Under the pieces are notes generated by a model. The model searched no databases. It was given only the letters and a program-made list of their open reading frames with translations, and was not told where the DNA came from. Positions 14,843-23,600 of a stretch of 30,411 nt of DNA are shown one piece after another; position 1 is the stretch's first letter, and each line of letters opens with the position of its first letter. Source of the DNA: JAGWAZ01 sp050248595 (lineage in GTDB: Bacteria; Bacteroidota; Ignavibacteria; OLB7); assembly GCA_050248595.1 (NCBI GenBank), contig JBFWSB010000010.1:1-30411 (forward strand). Reading direction: 5' to 3'. Both the position numbers and the translations under genes were made by a program.

Positions 14843-16618
14843 ATGCCATCGTACAACAAACGCACGCACTACGCCGGAACGCTCCGGGAAGAAGGAATTA
14901 GCCAGCAAGTCACACTCAATGGGTGGGTTAACGGTCGCCGCGATCTTGGCGGATTGATCTTTATCGACGTGCGAGATTACACTGGGGTCGCGCAGGTGGT
15001 CTTCTCTCCACAAGTAGCCCCTGAATTTATGGACATAGCCTCGGAGCTTCGCGACGAGTTTGTTGTCTCTGTAACTGGCGAGGTTCGCAGACGTGAGCGA
15101 CCAAATGATGAGATGCCGACAGGACAGATTGAGATCTATGCGAGTGATCTGAAGATTTTAAATCGGTCGGAAGTTCCTCCGTTTGAGATTGGAGATCGTT
15201 CCAAGTCGAGCGAAGAACTGCGACTGAAATACCGCTATCTCGAACTCCGCAACCCAGAGTTGCAGACGCTCCTCCGCCTTCGCAATCAGGTCTACCAGGT
15301 TGTCCACAACTACTACAACGAGAATGGATTCTTAGAAGTTGAGACACCTCTGTTGATCCGTTCCACACCGGAGGGAGCACGCGATTACATTGTGCCGAGT
15401 CGCGTTCACCCCGGGCAGTTCTATGCGCTGCCACAATCGCCCCAGATCTACAAACAGATTTTGATGATTGCTGGCTACGACCGCTACGTTCAGATTGCCA
15501 AGTGTATGCGTGATGAAGATCTCCGAGCCGACCGACAGCCTGAGTTCACGCAGATTGACCTTGAGATGTCGTTCGTAGAACAAGAAGATGTTCTTCAGAT
15601 GACCGAAGGACTTGTTGCTCGACTTTGGAAAGAGGTGAAGGGTGTCGACATCGAGCTTCCTCTCCCCCGTATGCCGTATCAGGAGGCGATGAGTCGTTTT
15701 GGTTCGGATAAACCGGACACTCGCTTTGGACTTGAACTTCAGGATGTAGGTGATCTCTTCGGTGAGACAGAGTTTGGCGTCTTCAGTGGCACGCTTGCCT
15801 CCGGCGGCTTGATCTCCGGACTAAACTTTAAGGGAGGAGCCGGATATTCTCGCAAGCTCATCGATGAGCTGACTGAACATGTGAAACGCTACGGAGCAAA
15901 AGGTCTGGTCTGGCTGAAGGTAACAGCCGAAGGACTTGAAGGGGGGAGCGCGAAGTTCCTGAACGATGCGGAAGTGAACGGTCTGCTCGAACGCTTTGAA
16001 GCCGAGGAAGGGGATATGCTCCTGATTGTCGCCGACGAGCCATATGCCTGCCAGAAGGCACTCGGTGCGCTTCGCCTTGAGATTGCTCGACGCGAGAATC
16101 TGATTCCTGATGGTGACGACATGCTCTTCGTGGTCGACTTCCCGATGTTCGAGGAGATCGACGCCGAGACTGGAAAGCCTGTCCCAGCCCACCATCCCTT
16201 TACATCCTATCGCGCCGAAGATGAAGTAATGCTCGACTCAGAGCCAATGAAAGTGCGGGCAAACGCATACGACTTAGTAATCAACGGCTACGAGTGTGCT
16301 GGTGGAAGCATCAGGATTCACGACCAGGGAATTCAGGGAAGGATTTTTGACCTGATCGGCCTAACGAAGGAAGAAGCTCGGGAGAAATTCGGCTTTCTCC
16401 TCGACGCTCTCCAGTATGGCGCACCACCTCACGGCGGCATTGCCTTCGGACTCGACCGTCTCGTGATGATCTTAGGTGGAACCGACAACATCCGCGACGT
16501 GATTGCCTTCCCGAAGACAACCCGCGCATCCTCGTTGATGGACAACGCCCCATCCCACGTTGACGCTCGTCAGTTGACCGAGCTTGGAATTGGAATTCTT
16601 GAGAGGGTGAAGGAGTAG
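14843..16618 (+). CDS. aspS: Aspartyl-tRNA synthetase, bacterial type
   Basis: Charges tRNA(Asp), and possibly tRNA(Asn) if non-discriminating. The 591-residue class II enzyme has the N-terminal OB fold (QVTLNGWVNGRRDLGGLIFIDVRD), catalytic motif 2 (CMRDEDLRADRQPEFTQIDLE), the bacterial GAD insertion between motifs 2 and 3 (about residues 295-415), and motif 3 (GGIAFGLDRLVMILGG), followed by IRDVIAFPKT. Length and domain order match bacterial AspRS. PSQSP...IYKQ appears as ALPQSPQIYKQ. The ATG at 14843 has no Shine-Dalgarno, but MPSYNKRTHYAGTL is a normal family N-terminus. A Bacteroidota-type promoter lies about 55 bases upstream. The toxin-antitoxin pair follows 123 bases downstream with no terminator visible. 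Confidence 0.97.
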   Translation: MPSYNKRTHYAGTLREEGISQQVTLNGWVNGRRDLGGLIFIDVRDYTGVAQVVFSPQVAPEFMDIASELRDEFVVSVTGEVRRRERPNDEMPTGQIEIYASDLKILNRSEVPPFEIGDRSKSSEELRLKYRYLELRNPELQTLLRLRNQVYQVVHNYYNENGFLEVETPLLIRSTPEGARDYIVPSRVHPGQFYALPQSPQIYKQILMIAGYDRYVQIAKCMRDEDLRADRQPEFTQIDLEMSFVEQEDVLQMTEGLVARLWKEVKGVDIELPLPRMPYQEAMSRFGSDKPDTRFGLELQDVGDLFGETEFGVFSGTLASGGLISGLNFKGGAGYSRKLIDELTEHVKRYGAKGLVWLKVTAEGLEGGSAKFLNDAEVNGLLERFEAEEGDMLLIVADEPYACQKALGALRLEIARRENLIPDGDDMLFVVDFPMFEEIDAETGKPVPAHHPFTSYRAEDEVMLDSEPMKVRANAYDLVINGYECAGGSIRIHDQGIQGRIFDLIGLTKEEAREKFGFLLDALQYGAPPHGGIAFGLDRLVMILGGTDNIRDVIAFPKTTRASSLMDNAPSHVDARQLTELGIGILERVKE

Positions 16619-16741
16619 CTGAAACGCCAGCAAATAGATAGTGATCTCCAACAGCCAAGCAATAAGTCGGCAACTCATATCGTCGCCGATCAGCATTAGC
16701 ATAGAACTATATGACATGATAGGATAAAATGTTTGAGTAGT

Positions 16742-17053
16742 ATGAGAACGGTATTAGATAGACACATCGATCAAAGTGATAACTATTCGGGGGGGAAGGC
16801 TCGGATTGCCGGCTCTCGCATCACGGTGCACGATATTGTTATCATGCACTTTCTACTGGGAGAATCCCTTGAAACTATTGCTGCGACCTACGACCTTCCT
16901 CTGGCAGCCATCTATGCTGCCATTTCGTTTTACTACGATAATAGAGAAGAAATTGATCTGGAGATTTCATCTGACAATGCCTTTGTAGATGCACTTCGAG
17001 AGAATACCCCTTCGCTTCTTCAATCTAAATTGCGAGCGTTGAGAGGTGGCTGA
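16742..17053 (+). CDS. DUF433 antitoxin
   Basis: Predicted antitoxin of the DUF433 family (VapB45-like), about 103 residues. The helix-turn-helix-like core is recognisable: GGKARIAGSRITVHDIVIMHFLLGESLETIAATYDLPLAAIYAAISFYYDN matches the family's GxPxIxGTRIxVxxIxxxxxxGxSxEEIxxxYPxLxxxxIxAAxxYY. The C-terminal tail (about 75-103) would contact the toxin. I chose the ATG at 16742; a TTG nine bases upstream is also possible. The last 8 bases overlap the toxin gene, the usual coupling of such pairs. Related antitoxins repress their own operon, but no clear operator can be pointed to in the 123-base gap. Confidence 0.88.
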   Translation: MRTVLDRHIDQSDNYSGGKARIAGSRITVHDIVIMHFLLGESLETIAATYDLPLAAIYAAISFYYDNREEIDLEISSDNAFVDALRENTPSLLQSKLRALRGG

Positions 17054-17381
17054 GTCACTCCGATTCTACTTGGATGAGAACGTTGACCCAGTGATTGCGA
17101 AAGCATTGATCCGTCAGGGCATAGAAGCGATTACAGTAGTTGAAGCAAATATGCGCACGGCTTCAGACACTGAACAACTTGAATATGCTCGCAAACATCA
17201 ATTGGTAGTTGTAACTCACGATGCTGACTTTCTTCGGATGGGCCAACGAGAAGAGAATCATTATGGGATTGTCTTCTGTCGCAAAAACAATCGCTCAGTC
17301 GGAGAAATGATCCGTTCTCTCTTCCTTATTCACGCACTCCTTACTCCAGATGAACTTCGCGGAAAGATTGAATTCATTTAG
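17046..17381 (+). CDS. DUF5615 PIN-like toxin
   Basis: Predicted toxin of the DUF5615 PIN-like family (VapC45/Mut7-C type), 111 residues. The acidic motifs of the PIN-like fold are intact: FYLDENVDP at residues 7-15, TASDTEQLEYAR at about 38-49, and VVVTHDADFLRM at about 54-65, followed by YGIVFCRK. These would form a metal-dependent ribonuclease centre; the RNA target is unknown. Translation starts at GTG 17046 inside the antitoxin gene, which sets a lower toxin yield. With all key acidic residues kept, the pair looks intact. The permease gene starts 87 bases downstream. Confidence 0.88.
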   Translation: MAESLRFYLDENVDPVIAKALIRQGIEAITVVEANMRTASDTEQLEYARKHQLVVVTHDADFLRMGQREENHYGIVFCRKNNRSVGEMIRSLFLIHALLTPDELRGKIEFI

Positions 17382-17467
17382 TTCGCTGCATGACAGAGCA
17401 CCCCTCTGACCAAGCACCCCAGAATTAGCTCACAATACTTTCACGGGTCTTCTACTGTATAGAAACC

Positions 17468-18724
17468 ATGGACATTGCACTCCTTTCAATCCTTGCGTTG
17501 GTGGTAGCGATTCTGATAGGAGTCTGGCGGAGTGATATTAATGTTGGCATCGTCTCCTTAGCATTTGCCTTCGGTATTGCTCTCTTCAGTCCAGAACTTG
17601 ACGTTGCAGAGATTCCCTCGTTCCTCCCATCCGATTTACTCTTGATGCTGATCGGAGTCACGATGACCTTCGGCATGATTCGAGCAAATGGAACGCTCGA
17701 CTGGATGGCGAACGGAGCAGTGGCGACGGTCAGGAGTAAGCCCGCATTTCTCCCAATCATCTTCTTCCTTCTAACGTTTGTTCTCTCAGCAATTGGGCCG
17801 GGGAACATTGCAGCCACAGCAATTATTGCACCTATCGGAATGGCGGTTGCTGCCCGCGCTGGGATCAGTCCAATGCTAATGGCAATCATGATCTGCACTG
17901 GAGCAAATGCGGCGGCGTTCTCTCCAATTGCTCCAACCGGCGTTATCAACACTGAACTTCTGAAGAGTATTGGAATAACCGATCCGGGTGTTCCACTGCA
18001 AGTCTTTCTCGGGGCAGCCGGACTTCAAACGGTAACGGCACTCTTTGCTTGGCTACTGTTTGGTAGGAAGGGAAAGAAAGGAGTAACTGACCGAACAACT
18101 TGGCTTGACGCACAGCCGACGAGAAGGGGGAACAGGAATGACTACCTGATGCTGGTCGCAATCCTGATTCTGCTCATAATGGTTCTGGTCTTTCAGGTTG
18201 GCATCGGAGCAAGCACGATCATCGTTGGGCTTCTGTTAGCTCTCTTTCGGATAGGTGACCTTGAGGAGGGAATTAAGAATGTCCCGTGGAATGTGATCCT
18301 CCTGATCGGTGGCATCTACATTCTTATCCGCGTAATGGAGGCAACGGGAGGAATCGACAAGGCAACAGCAACTATGGCAGAGTTTGGTTCGCCAGAGATC
18401 GTCAACGGCATGTTGGCATTCACAACTGGAATTCTCTCCGTCTTTAGTAGCTCATCAGGTGTCGTTATTCCTCTCTACATCCCACTTCTCCCATCCCTTG
18501 CACAAGGCTTTGGCGTCACCGACATTGTCTCAATGGCCATTGCTGTCGACATCGGCTCCCACCTCGTGGATGTCTCTCCACTCTCCTCACTCGGCGCACT
18601 CTGCTTAGCGGCAGTTCAGGACAAGGACGAGCGGAAAGAACTCTTCCACAAACTTCTCCTCTGGGGCTTAGCGATGGGAGTTGTCGGCGGGATTTTAGCA
18701 TTCATCTTTCTCGATCTGATGTAG
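17468..18724 (+). CDS. SLC13/MatC-like permease (IT superfamily)
   Basis: Inner-membrane ion-coupled transporter, 418 residues, with about 11-12 hydrophobic helices in two similar halves. The N-terminal half (ALVVAILIGVWRSDINVGIVSLAFAF, FLPSDLLLMLIGVTMTFGMIR) resembles the MatC N-terminal domain. SPIAPTGVI (about residues 155-163) and SPLSSLGALCLA (about 378-389) are the paired re-entrant loop motifs typical of the divalent-anion/Na+ symporter and related IT families. Substrate is unknown; a C4-dicarboxylate such as malonate, or another organic anion, is a reasonable guess. The ATG at 17468 begins the first helix directly. No partner gene is beside it; the toxin pair upstream is unrelated. 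Its stop codon opens into the composite repeat. Confidence 0.72.
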   Translation: MDIALLSILALVVAILIGVWRSDINVGIVSLAFAFGIALFSPELDVAEIPSFLPSDLLLMLIGVTMTFGMIRANGTLDWMANGAVATVRSKPAFLPIIFFLLTFVLSAIGPGNIAATAIIAPIGMAVAARAGISPMLMAIMICTGANAAAFSPIAPTGVINTELLKSIGITDPGVPLQVFLGAAGLQTVTALFAWLLFGRKGKKGVTDRTTWLDAQPTRRGNRNDYLMLVAILILLIMVLVFQVGIGASTIIVGLLLALFRIGDLEEGIKNVPWNVILLIGGIYILIRVMEATGGIDKATATMAEFGSPEIVNGMLAFTTGILSVFSSSSGVVIPLYIPLLPSLAQGFGVTDIVSMAIAVDIGSHLVDVSPLSSLGALCLAAVQDKDERKELFHKLLLWGLAMGVVGGILAFIFLDLM

Positions 18725-18935
18725 ATAGAAGTTCGTAGAGTTGAGAGTGAAGAGTTTATAGAGTGGTAACCGCAGCTCTCGGGAATGTGGAGGTAGTTGT
18801 GAATTAGGAATTACGAATGAAGAATTGGGCGTACGTTGTCATTTAGAGTTTTTCCGATGATCGCCGAAGGCAGCACCGCAGATGATCTCGTAGAGTGGTA
18901 GCCGCAGATCTTTAGGCTGCGTCCGGGATCGGTAG
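18725..18935 (+). repeat. Composite 3'-flank repeat after the permease gene
   Basis: Beginning at the permease stop codon: GTTCGTAGAGTTGAGAGTGA and GTTTATAGAGTGGTAACCGCAGCTC (18731-18779), then GAATTAGGAATTACGAATGAAGAATTGG...TGTCATT...TTTTCCGATGATCGCCG (18801-18867), then AGAGTGGTAGCCGCAG and the hairpin CGCAGATCTTTAGGCTGCG (18903-18921; 5-bp stem, 9-base loop). The same modules recur on the minus strand at 20370-20642, and a degenerate copy lies at 4170-4297. Confidence 0.8.
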
Positions 18936-19107
18936 AGATCGTCTAGTCTACAAAGTCAAAGAGTTGGAATCCAAGTCTTGCCATTCTGAGGCTACCGCAA
19001 ACAAACGACTACAAAGCCAAGAACCAAGGCATATCTTCTTTGCGCACCTTGCACCTTTGCGCCTTTGCGTGATTCTCCCTCTGTAATACTGAACCACTCC
19101 CACAAGC
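18936..19107. other. Non-coding gap before msrA, with a CTTTGCG repeat
   Basis: Past the composite repeat no ORF or terminator is visible. CTTTGCG occurs three times at 19038, 19055 and 19063, with a weaker CACCTTGCAC unit between, giving a short-period tract beside the msrA stop region (msrA ends at 19108). Confidence 0.5.
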
Positions 19108-19803
19108 CTACTCAATCCCCTCCTTCAACAACTCTGGAAACTTCTCTTGAAATCGTCTGAGGCGTGGGATGGAGACATTCTTAACATAAGATTGATCGGG
19201 GTGAAGCCTCTCGTAGTTCTGGTGATACTCTTCGGCAACCCAGAATTTCTTGAAGGGGACGATCTCCGTTGCTATCGGCTTCTCGTAAGCTCTGGAGGCT
19301 GCTAACGAATCGCGGAAACTCTCAGCAATCTTCTTCTCTTCATCGTTCTGATAGAAGATAATCGATCGGTACTGCGTTCCGAAGTCTGGACTCTGTCCGT
19401 TGACGGTTGTCGGGTCGTGCGAGCCGTAGTAGACCTTCACCAATGTCTCATAGCTCACCACAGCAGGATCATAATAGACCTCGACAGCTTCAGCATGTCC
19501 AGTAGCCCCGCTTCCAACTTGCTTGTATGTCGGGTTCTCCTCATCACCTCCAGAATAACCGGAGACAGCCTCCTTCACCCCCCGCACACTCTCGAAGACC
19601 GCTTCCACACACCAGAAGCATCCACTGGCGAAATAGGCTTTGCTCAGACCTGTAAGATCAACTGGCTCGGTTGTGCCAACCTGACCCACCTTATCCTTCT
19701 TTTCTCCACCCTCTTGATCCTGACTGTTCCCCTGCTTACTACACCCAATGAAAAGAAAGAGAATCAGAAGTGTTGAGCTAAGTGAGAGATATGCTTTGTT
19801 CAT
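19108..19803 (-). CDS. msrA: Peptide methionine-S-sulfoxide reductase, lipoprotein form
   Basis: Reduces methionine-S-sulfoxide in oxidised proteins. The MsrA domain runs from about residue 55 to 215, with the catalytic motif GCFWCVEAVF (nucleophile Cys62), SGYSGG, GHAEAVEVYYDP and YGSHDPTT, and QYRSIIFY, all in order. The N-terminus is a lipoprotein signal ending FIGC with Cys21, then a Gly/Lys/Glu/Gln-rich linker, so the enzyme is membrane-anchored in the periplasm rather than cytoplasmic. A thioredoxin-like reductant would be needed outside the cytoplasm; none is encoded here. There is no Shine-Dalgarno before the ATG at 19803. A small membrane-protein gene ends 90 bases upstream on the same strand, and repeats lie beyond each end of the pair. 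Confidence 0.94.
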   Translation of the reverse strand: MNKAYLSLSSTLLILFLFIGCSKQGNSQDQEGGEKKDKVGQVGTTEPVDLTGLSKAYFASGCFWCVEAVFESVRGVKEAVSGYSGGDEENPTYKQVGSGATGHAEAVEVYYDPAVVSYETLVKVYYGSHDPTTVNGQSPDFGTQYRSIIFYQNDEEKKIAESFRDSLAASRAYEKPIATEIVPFKKFWVAEEYHQNYERLHPDQSYVKNVSIPRLRRFQEKFPELLKEGIE

Positions 19804-19892
19804 TTCAGATGTTCTCGGTTATGTTGTAAGGTTCGATCTACAGTCCCTCTATTCCATTGAAACAGGAGAGTATTCCACACGACCTAATTCGA

Positions 19893-20282
19893 CTATATCA
19901 GTATCAAAAGGAAGAATACAACAAGTGAGATCAGCGAAACAGTTTGACCGATGGCGTGCTTCTTTAGGTAGGATTGTGGAAGATCCAGCGTCCGAAGTTT
20001 GCGAGCTGCAAAAACCTTAGATGCTAAGGCAATGAGAAAAAGAATTCCCATAAAGATTCCTATCGATTCAGGAGACCAAGAAGAACCCGATTTTTTGAGA
20101 AAGAAGTAGACAATCAGTACCAGCACGAATGGAAGAAGATTCCAGATCCGGAACGAAGAGAAGGCTTCAACCAGTCTCCCTTTCTCTTCAATGGAAAGAA
20201 CCTTCATTCCCCTTTCAGTGATAAATCTGCTGATAATCACCCCGATAAAAACGATGAGTATTCCGATTGTATAGTTAGACAT
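19893..20282 (-). CDS. Small multi-pass membrane protein of unknown function
   Basis: Unrecognised. From the ATG at 20282 the product has 129 residues; a GTG at 20345 would add 21. Hydrophobic segments at about residues 4-20 (YTIGILIVFIGVIISRF), 45-63 (RIWNLLPFVLVLIVYFFL), 72-90 (SIGIFMGILFLIALASKVF) and 110-128 (GQTVSLISLVVFFLLILI) predict four helices with short polar loops, the second loop containing ERGMKVLSIEEKGRLVEAF. The helices and acidic/basic loop composition look like a true protein. It lies 90 bases upstream of msrA on the same strand. No homologous family comes to mind; the function is unknown. Confidence 0.6.
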   Translation of the reverse strand: MSNYTIGILIVFIGVIISRFITERGMKVLSIEEKGRLVEAFSSFRIWNLLPFVLVLIVYFFLKKSGSSWSPESIGIFMGILFLIALASKVFAARKLRTLDLPQSYLKKHAIGQTVSLISLVVFFLLILI

Positions 20283-20369
20283 ATGCCAACAATTCCTGAA
20301 TGTCTGTGTGATTGAATTTGCTTGGATGGCTAAGAGTGTTTCCACGGTTTTCTCTACAACATTTTGACC

Positions 20370-20642
20370 CAGCCTAAAGAGCTGCGGCTACCACTCTATA
20401 AACTCTTAACTCTCAACTCTACGAACTCTCACCTATCCCACGAGACTACCTGCGGCGGTCATCGGAAAACCATTGAATGACAAAGCAGAGTCAACTTCCT
20501 AATTCTTCATTCCTAATTCTCAACTCCCTATACATTTCCCGACGCAGCCTAAAGAGCTGCGCCTACCTTACCATCCTCCACAGTTCCCGGACGTGGCCTG
20601 AAGATCTGTGGCAACTACTCTATAAACTCTTAACTCTCACCT
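20370..20642 (-). repeat. Composite 3'-flank repeat array after the CHAT gene (three hairpin units)
   Basis: Read on the minus strand, the CHAT stop codon runs straight into GAGAGTTAAGAGTTTATAGAGTAG and a diverged core CCACAGATCTTCAGGCCACG (to about 20590), then GCGCAGCTCTTTAGGCTGCGTC with a perfect 6-bp stem CGCAGC/GCTGCG (20543-20561), then GAATTAGGAATGAAGAATTAGG...TGTCATT...TTTTCCGATGACCGCCG (20454-20526). Last comes a third unit with GTTCGTAGAGTTGAGAGTTAAG and TAGCCGCAGCTCTTTAGGCTG (about 20432-20370). The last unit matches 18731-18785 in inverted orientation over about 50 bases. Confidence 0.8.
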
Positions 20643-23600
20643 CCAATCCCCTAACAAGACAAAGGGTGCCCAGTAGTAGGGATAGGCATATTCTTGGTTG
20701 GAGGCGAGGGTAGACTGTGCAAGTTTGAGTGCGTCGGCTGCGCCGTGATCTTTCAGGTTCTTGTAGAACTCTTTCATCAGAATTGCCGTTGCTGCGTCGT
20801 CCACCTGCCAGAGAGTGGCAACCACTCGGGGAACACCAACTTGCAGGAATGCGTTTGCCGGGTTGATCGGCCACCCCTCCACAACTTCGTCGCTGACGGC
20901 TGTGTTGCAAGCAGAGAGGGTTACCAGACGGCAGTTGGCGAGGTTGGAGATTCCCCAGATTTCTTCGAGGGTCAACCGCCCATCTTCACCAGCCGAGGCA
21001 TTCTCCGCAAGGGTCAGCCACGAGTTTTCGAAGTGGGTGTAATCCAAGTTTCCGTGCGTTGCGAAGTGGAGTGTGTTGTACTCACTCGGCATGTTCTTCG
21101 CCTTATCTTCTGTCGCCTCCTCCCGCAGGTAGATTTTTGCGTCAGGATAGAGAGAGGCAATATCTTTCACCTCTTGTTCTGCACTTGGCAGAGTGTTGTC
21201 GGCATTGCCGAATGCCATCACGTGAGGTTGGTCGGCCCGAGGTTTTTCTTCGAGGAAGATGCCGAGATCGGAGACGTAGAAGATGGAGTACTTCTCCATC
21301 AAGTAATCTGGCTCCTCAGCGGAACTGCTCAGCAGACCGAAGGGTAGATAGTGAAGGTCGCCACTTGGGATAATTGCCAGCTTATCCTTTCCTACAAGCT
21401 GATCTTCAACTGGAGCAATCAGCAGGTTGTATAACTCCGATGCATATGGGAGGGCATCAGCCTCTTCCATCTCCACTCCCTCTTCACTCTCGGGAACGGC
21501 ACTCATTCGATAGAGACTCCGAACAGTCCACTCAATATCGCTTCGGGGTGTGGCAATAACGCGAGCGATCACCGTATCGGATGTTGCCACGAAGACGAAG
21601 AGTTGATTCTCTCCAAGCAAATAGGAGACAACGGCAACGTCCTTCGGGATTTTCTGTTTCCGCTGACGCAGTTCAATCGGGTTCACCCCAGCACTGAAGT
21701 AGTTCCGAAGCTCCGGCTCCTCCCGAATTGTCTCGGTCACAAACCGGATGTAGTCACTCTCGGCAATCGAAATAATCTCCTGCAACTTCTCGATCTTCTC
21801 GTCGCTCACTTCACTGCTGCTCCGCTCTGCCGCAATTTGCTCAGCAAGTTTGTCGATCCTCGCCTTCATCTCACGCCCTTGATCCAACAGCTTTTTCTGT
21901 GATGGATCGGCAAGCTCAGGATTCAAGCTCTTGAACCGCGCCCGCAAATCTTCGCTACTGCTCCGCTCCAAGTAACCGAGTGCAGTTTCGATTTCTCCCT
22001 CTTCAATCAACAGAGCAATCAACGCTTCGTAGACTTGCACCTTTGTTCTGTCAGAAGCAAACAGTTTTTCCGCTGCTTCACCTCCGGCAACCTTATCTCG
22101 AAGAGACTCAATCGTCTCAACCGACTGCTTCAAGTAGTTGATAGCCGCAAGCTTATCGCCACGATCTCTGTATATGATTCCAAGGTGGAAGAGTGGTCGC
22201 CAGAGGTATTTCGTAGAACCAATTTTCTCGGAGACTTCAACAGATTTCTTCAAGTAGGTTTCTGCTTCGCTCATTTTATCTCTGCGAAGTGCAAGCTCAC
22301 CCATTACGAGATTTGTCTCCGCAATCTGTTCCTGCTCACCAATCGCCTCGGCAAGTTTCTGCGCTCGCTCTCCATAGGCTTGTGCCTCGTCAAGTCGGTC
22401 GGCGGCAATCATTGTCTTGGTCAGGATAGTCAGCATTGTAGCCCCTATACGACGGGCTTCGAGCGAGTCAGAAAGTTCAAGCCCACTCTTCAGCCACGTC
22501 TCGGCATCCTTCAGTCTCCCCTGCTCGTAGTATACCTCCCCAACGTTCCCAACTACTAAGGCGAGGAACTCATCCTCTTGTCCAGCATCCTGCAGAATCT
22601 TCAATACTTGATTGAATTGATTCAGCGCCCGCTCGTAATCTCCTTGAAAGAACCAGACAGTTCCAATGTTATTGATTGGGGTTCCACGGGCGAGTGTGTC
22701 GTTCAGGACTTTATAGATACTGTCGGCACGATTGTAATACTCGATGGCTGCACGATACTCTCCCATCGCATTGTAGGTGTTTCCAATGCCAATGAATGCA
22801 GAGCCGATTCCCCAGGCATTCTCTACCTCACGACTAATCTCTAATCCTTTCTTATCTACCTCCAACGCCTTCTCGTACTCACCAAGCAGTAAGTAGACTC
22901 CGGCAGTTGCGTTCAGTGCGTCCCCAATTTGGTTCCGGCTATTGCTCTCGCGTGCTAATTGTTCTGCTTCACCAAATTTCTTTAGCCCCTTCGCAAATTC
23001 TCCTCGCTCCACGTCGATATTGCCAAGCCCTAACAGGGCGTCGATCTCTCCACTTTTGTATTCAATCTCACGGTAAATCGCTAAGGCTTTGGTGTAGTTC
23101 TCCACAGCCCTATCGTTCTCCCCCTTCATTGCATCAACCTTTGCAATCACCGACCAGCACCAACCAACGTCGCTCCTGCTCTCCAGTTCTTCGGCTAAGG
23201 CGAGAGCCTTCTCGAAGTAGTTGTAGGCAGCATCGTAGTCACGTAGGTTCCAAGCAACTAATCCTAAACCTGTCATGTTGTAGATGCTGTTCTGTCTGTC
23301 GCCGATCTCCTTTCTAATTGAAAGACTCTCCTCATACATCTTCGCGGCCTGTCCATACTTTTGGTCGTCGTAGTAGACATTGCCGATGCTGTATAGCGTT
23401 GTAGCCACGGCATCCCGTGCCCCAATCTCCCGCTGTACGTCGAGGGCTTGATTATACTTTTCAAGTGCTGAACGCCAGGCTTTCTGTCCGTAGTAGACAT
23501 CTCCTGCACTGGAGAGAACCTCCGCCTGCTTCTCACGGTCTCCAAGTTTGATGTATATCTCAGCAGCTTTGTCGTATGCTTCTAAGGCAGCGTTCGGGTC

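Noticed and set aside
17452..17952. 166-codon open frame on the minus strand
   Set aside because: Antisense mirror of the permease; its Ile/Ala-rich composition reflects the helices of the real gene.
19804..19892. Possible tRNA, because of a GGTTCGA sequence
   Set aside because: No acceptor stem or anticodon arm can be folded around it.
20477..20713. 78-codon open frame in the repeat region
   Set aside because: It is made of the composite repeat itself and runs into the CHAT gene antisense.
20694..22559. Open frames of 217 and 174 codons on the plus strand inside the CHAT gene
   Set aside because: Antisense shadows of a strongly supported coding frame, with low-complexity composition.
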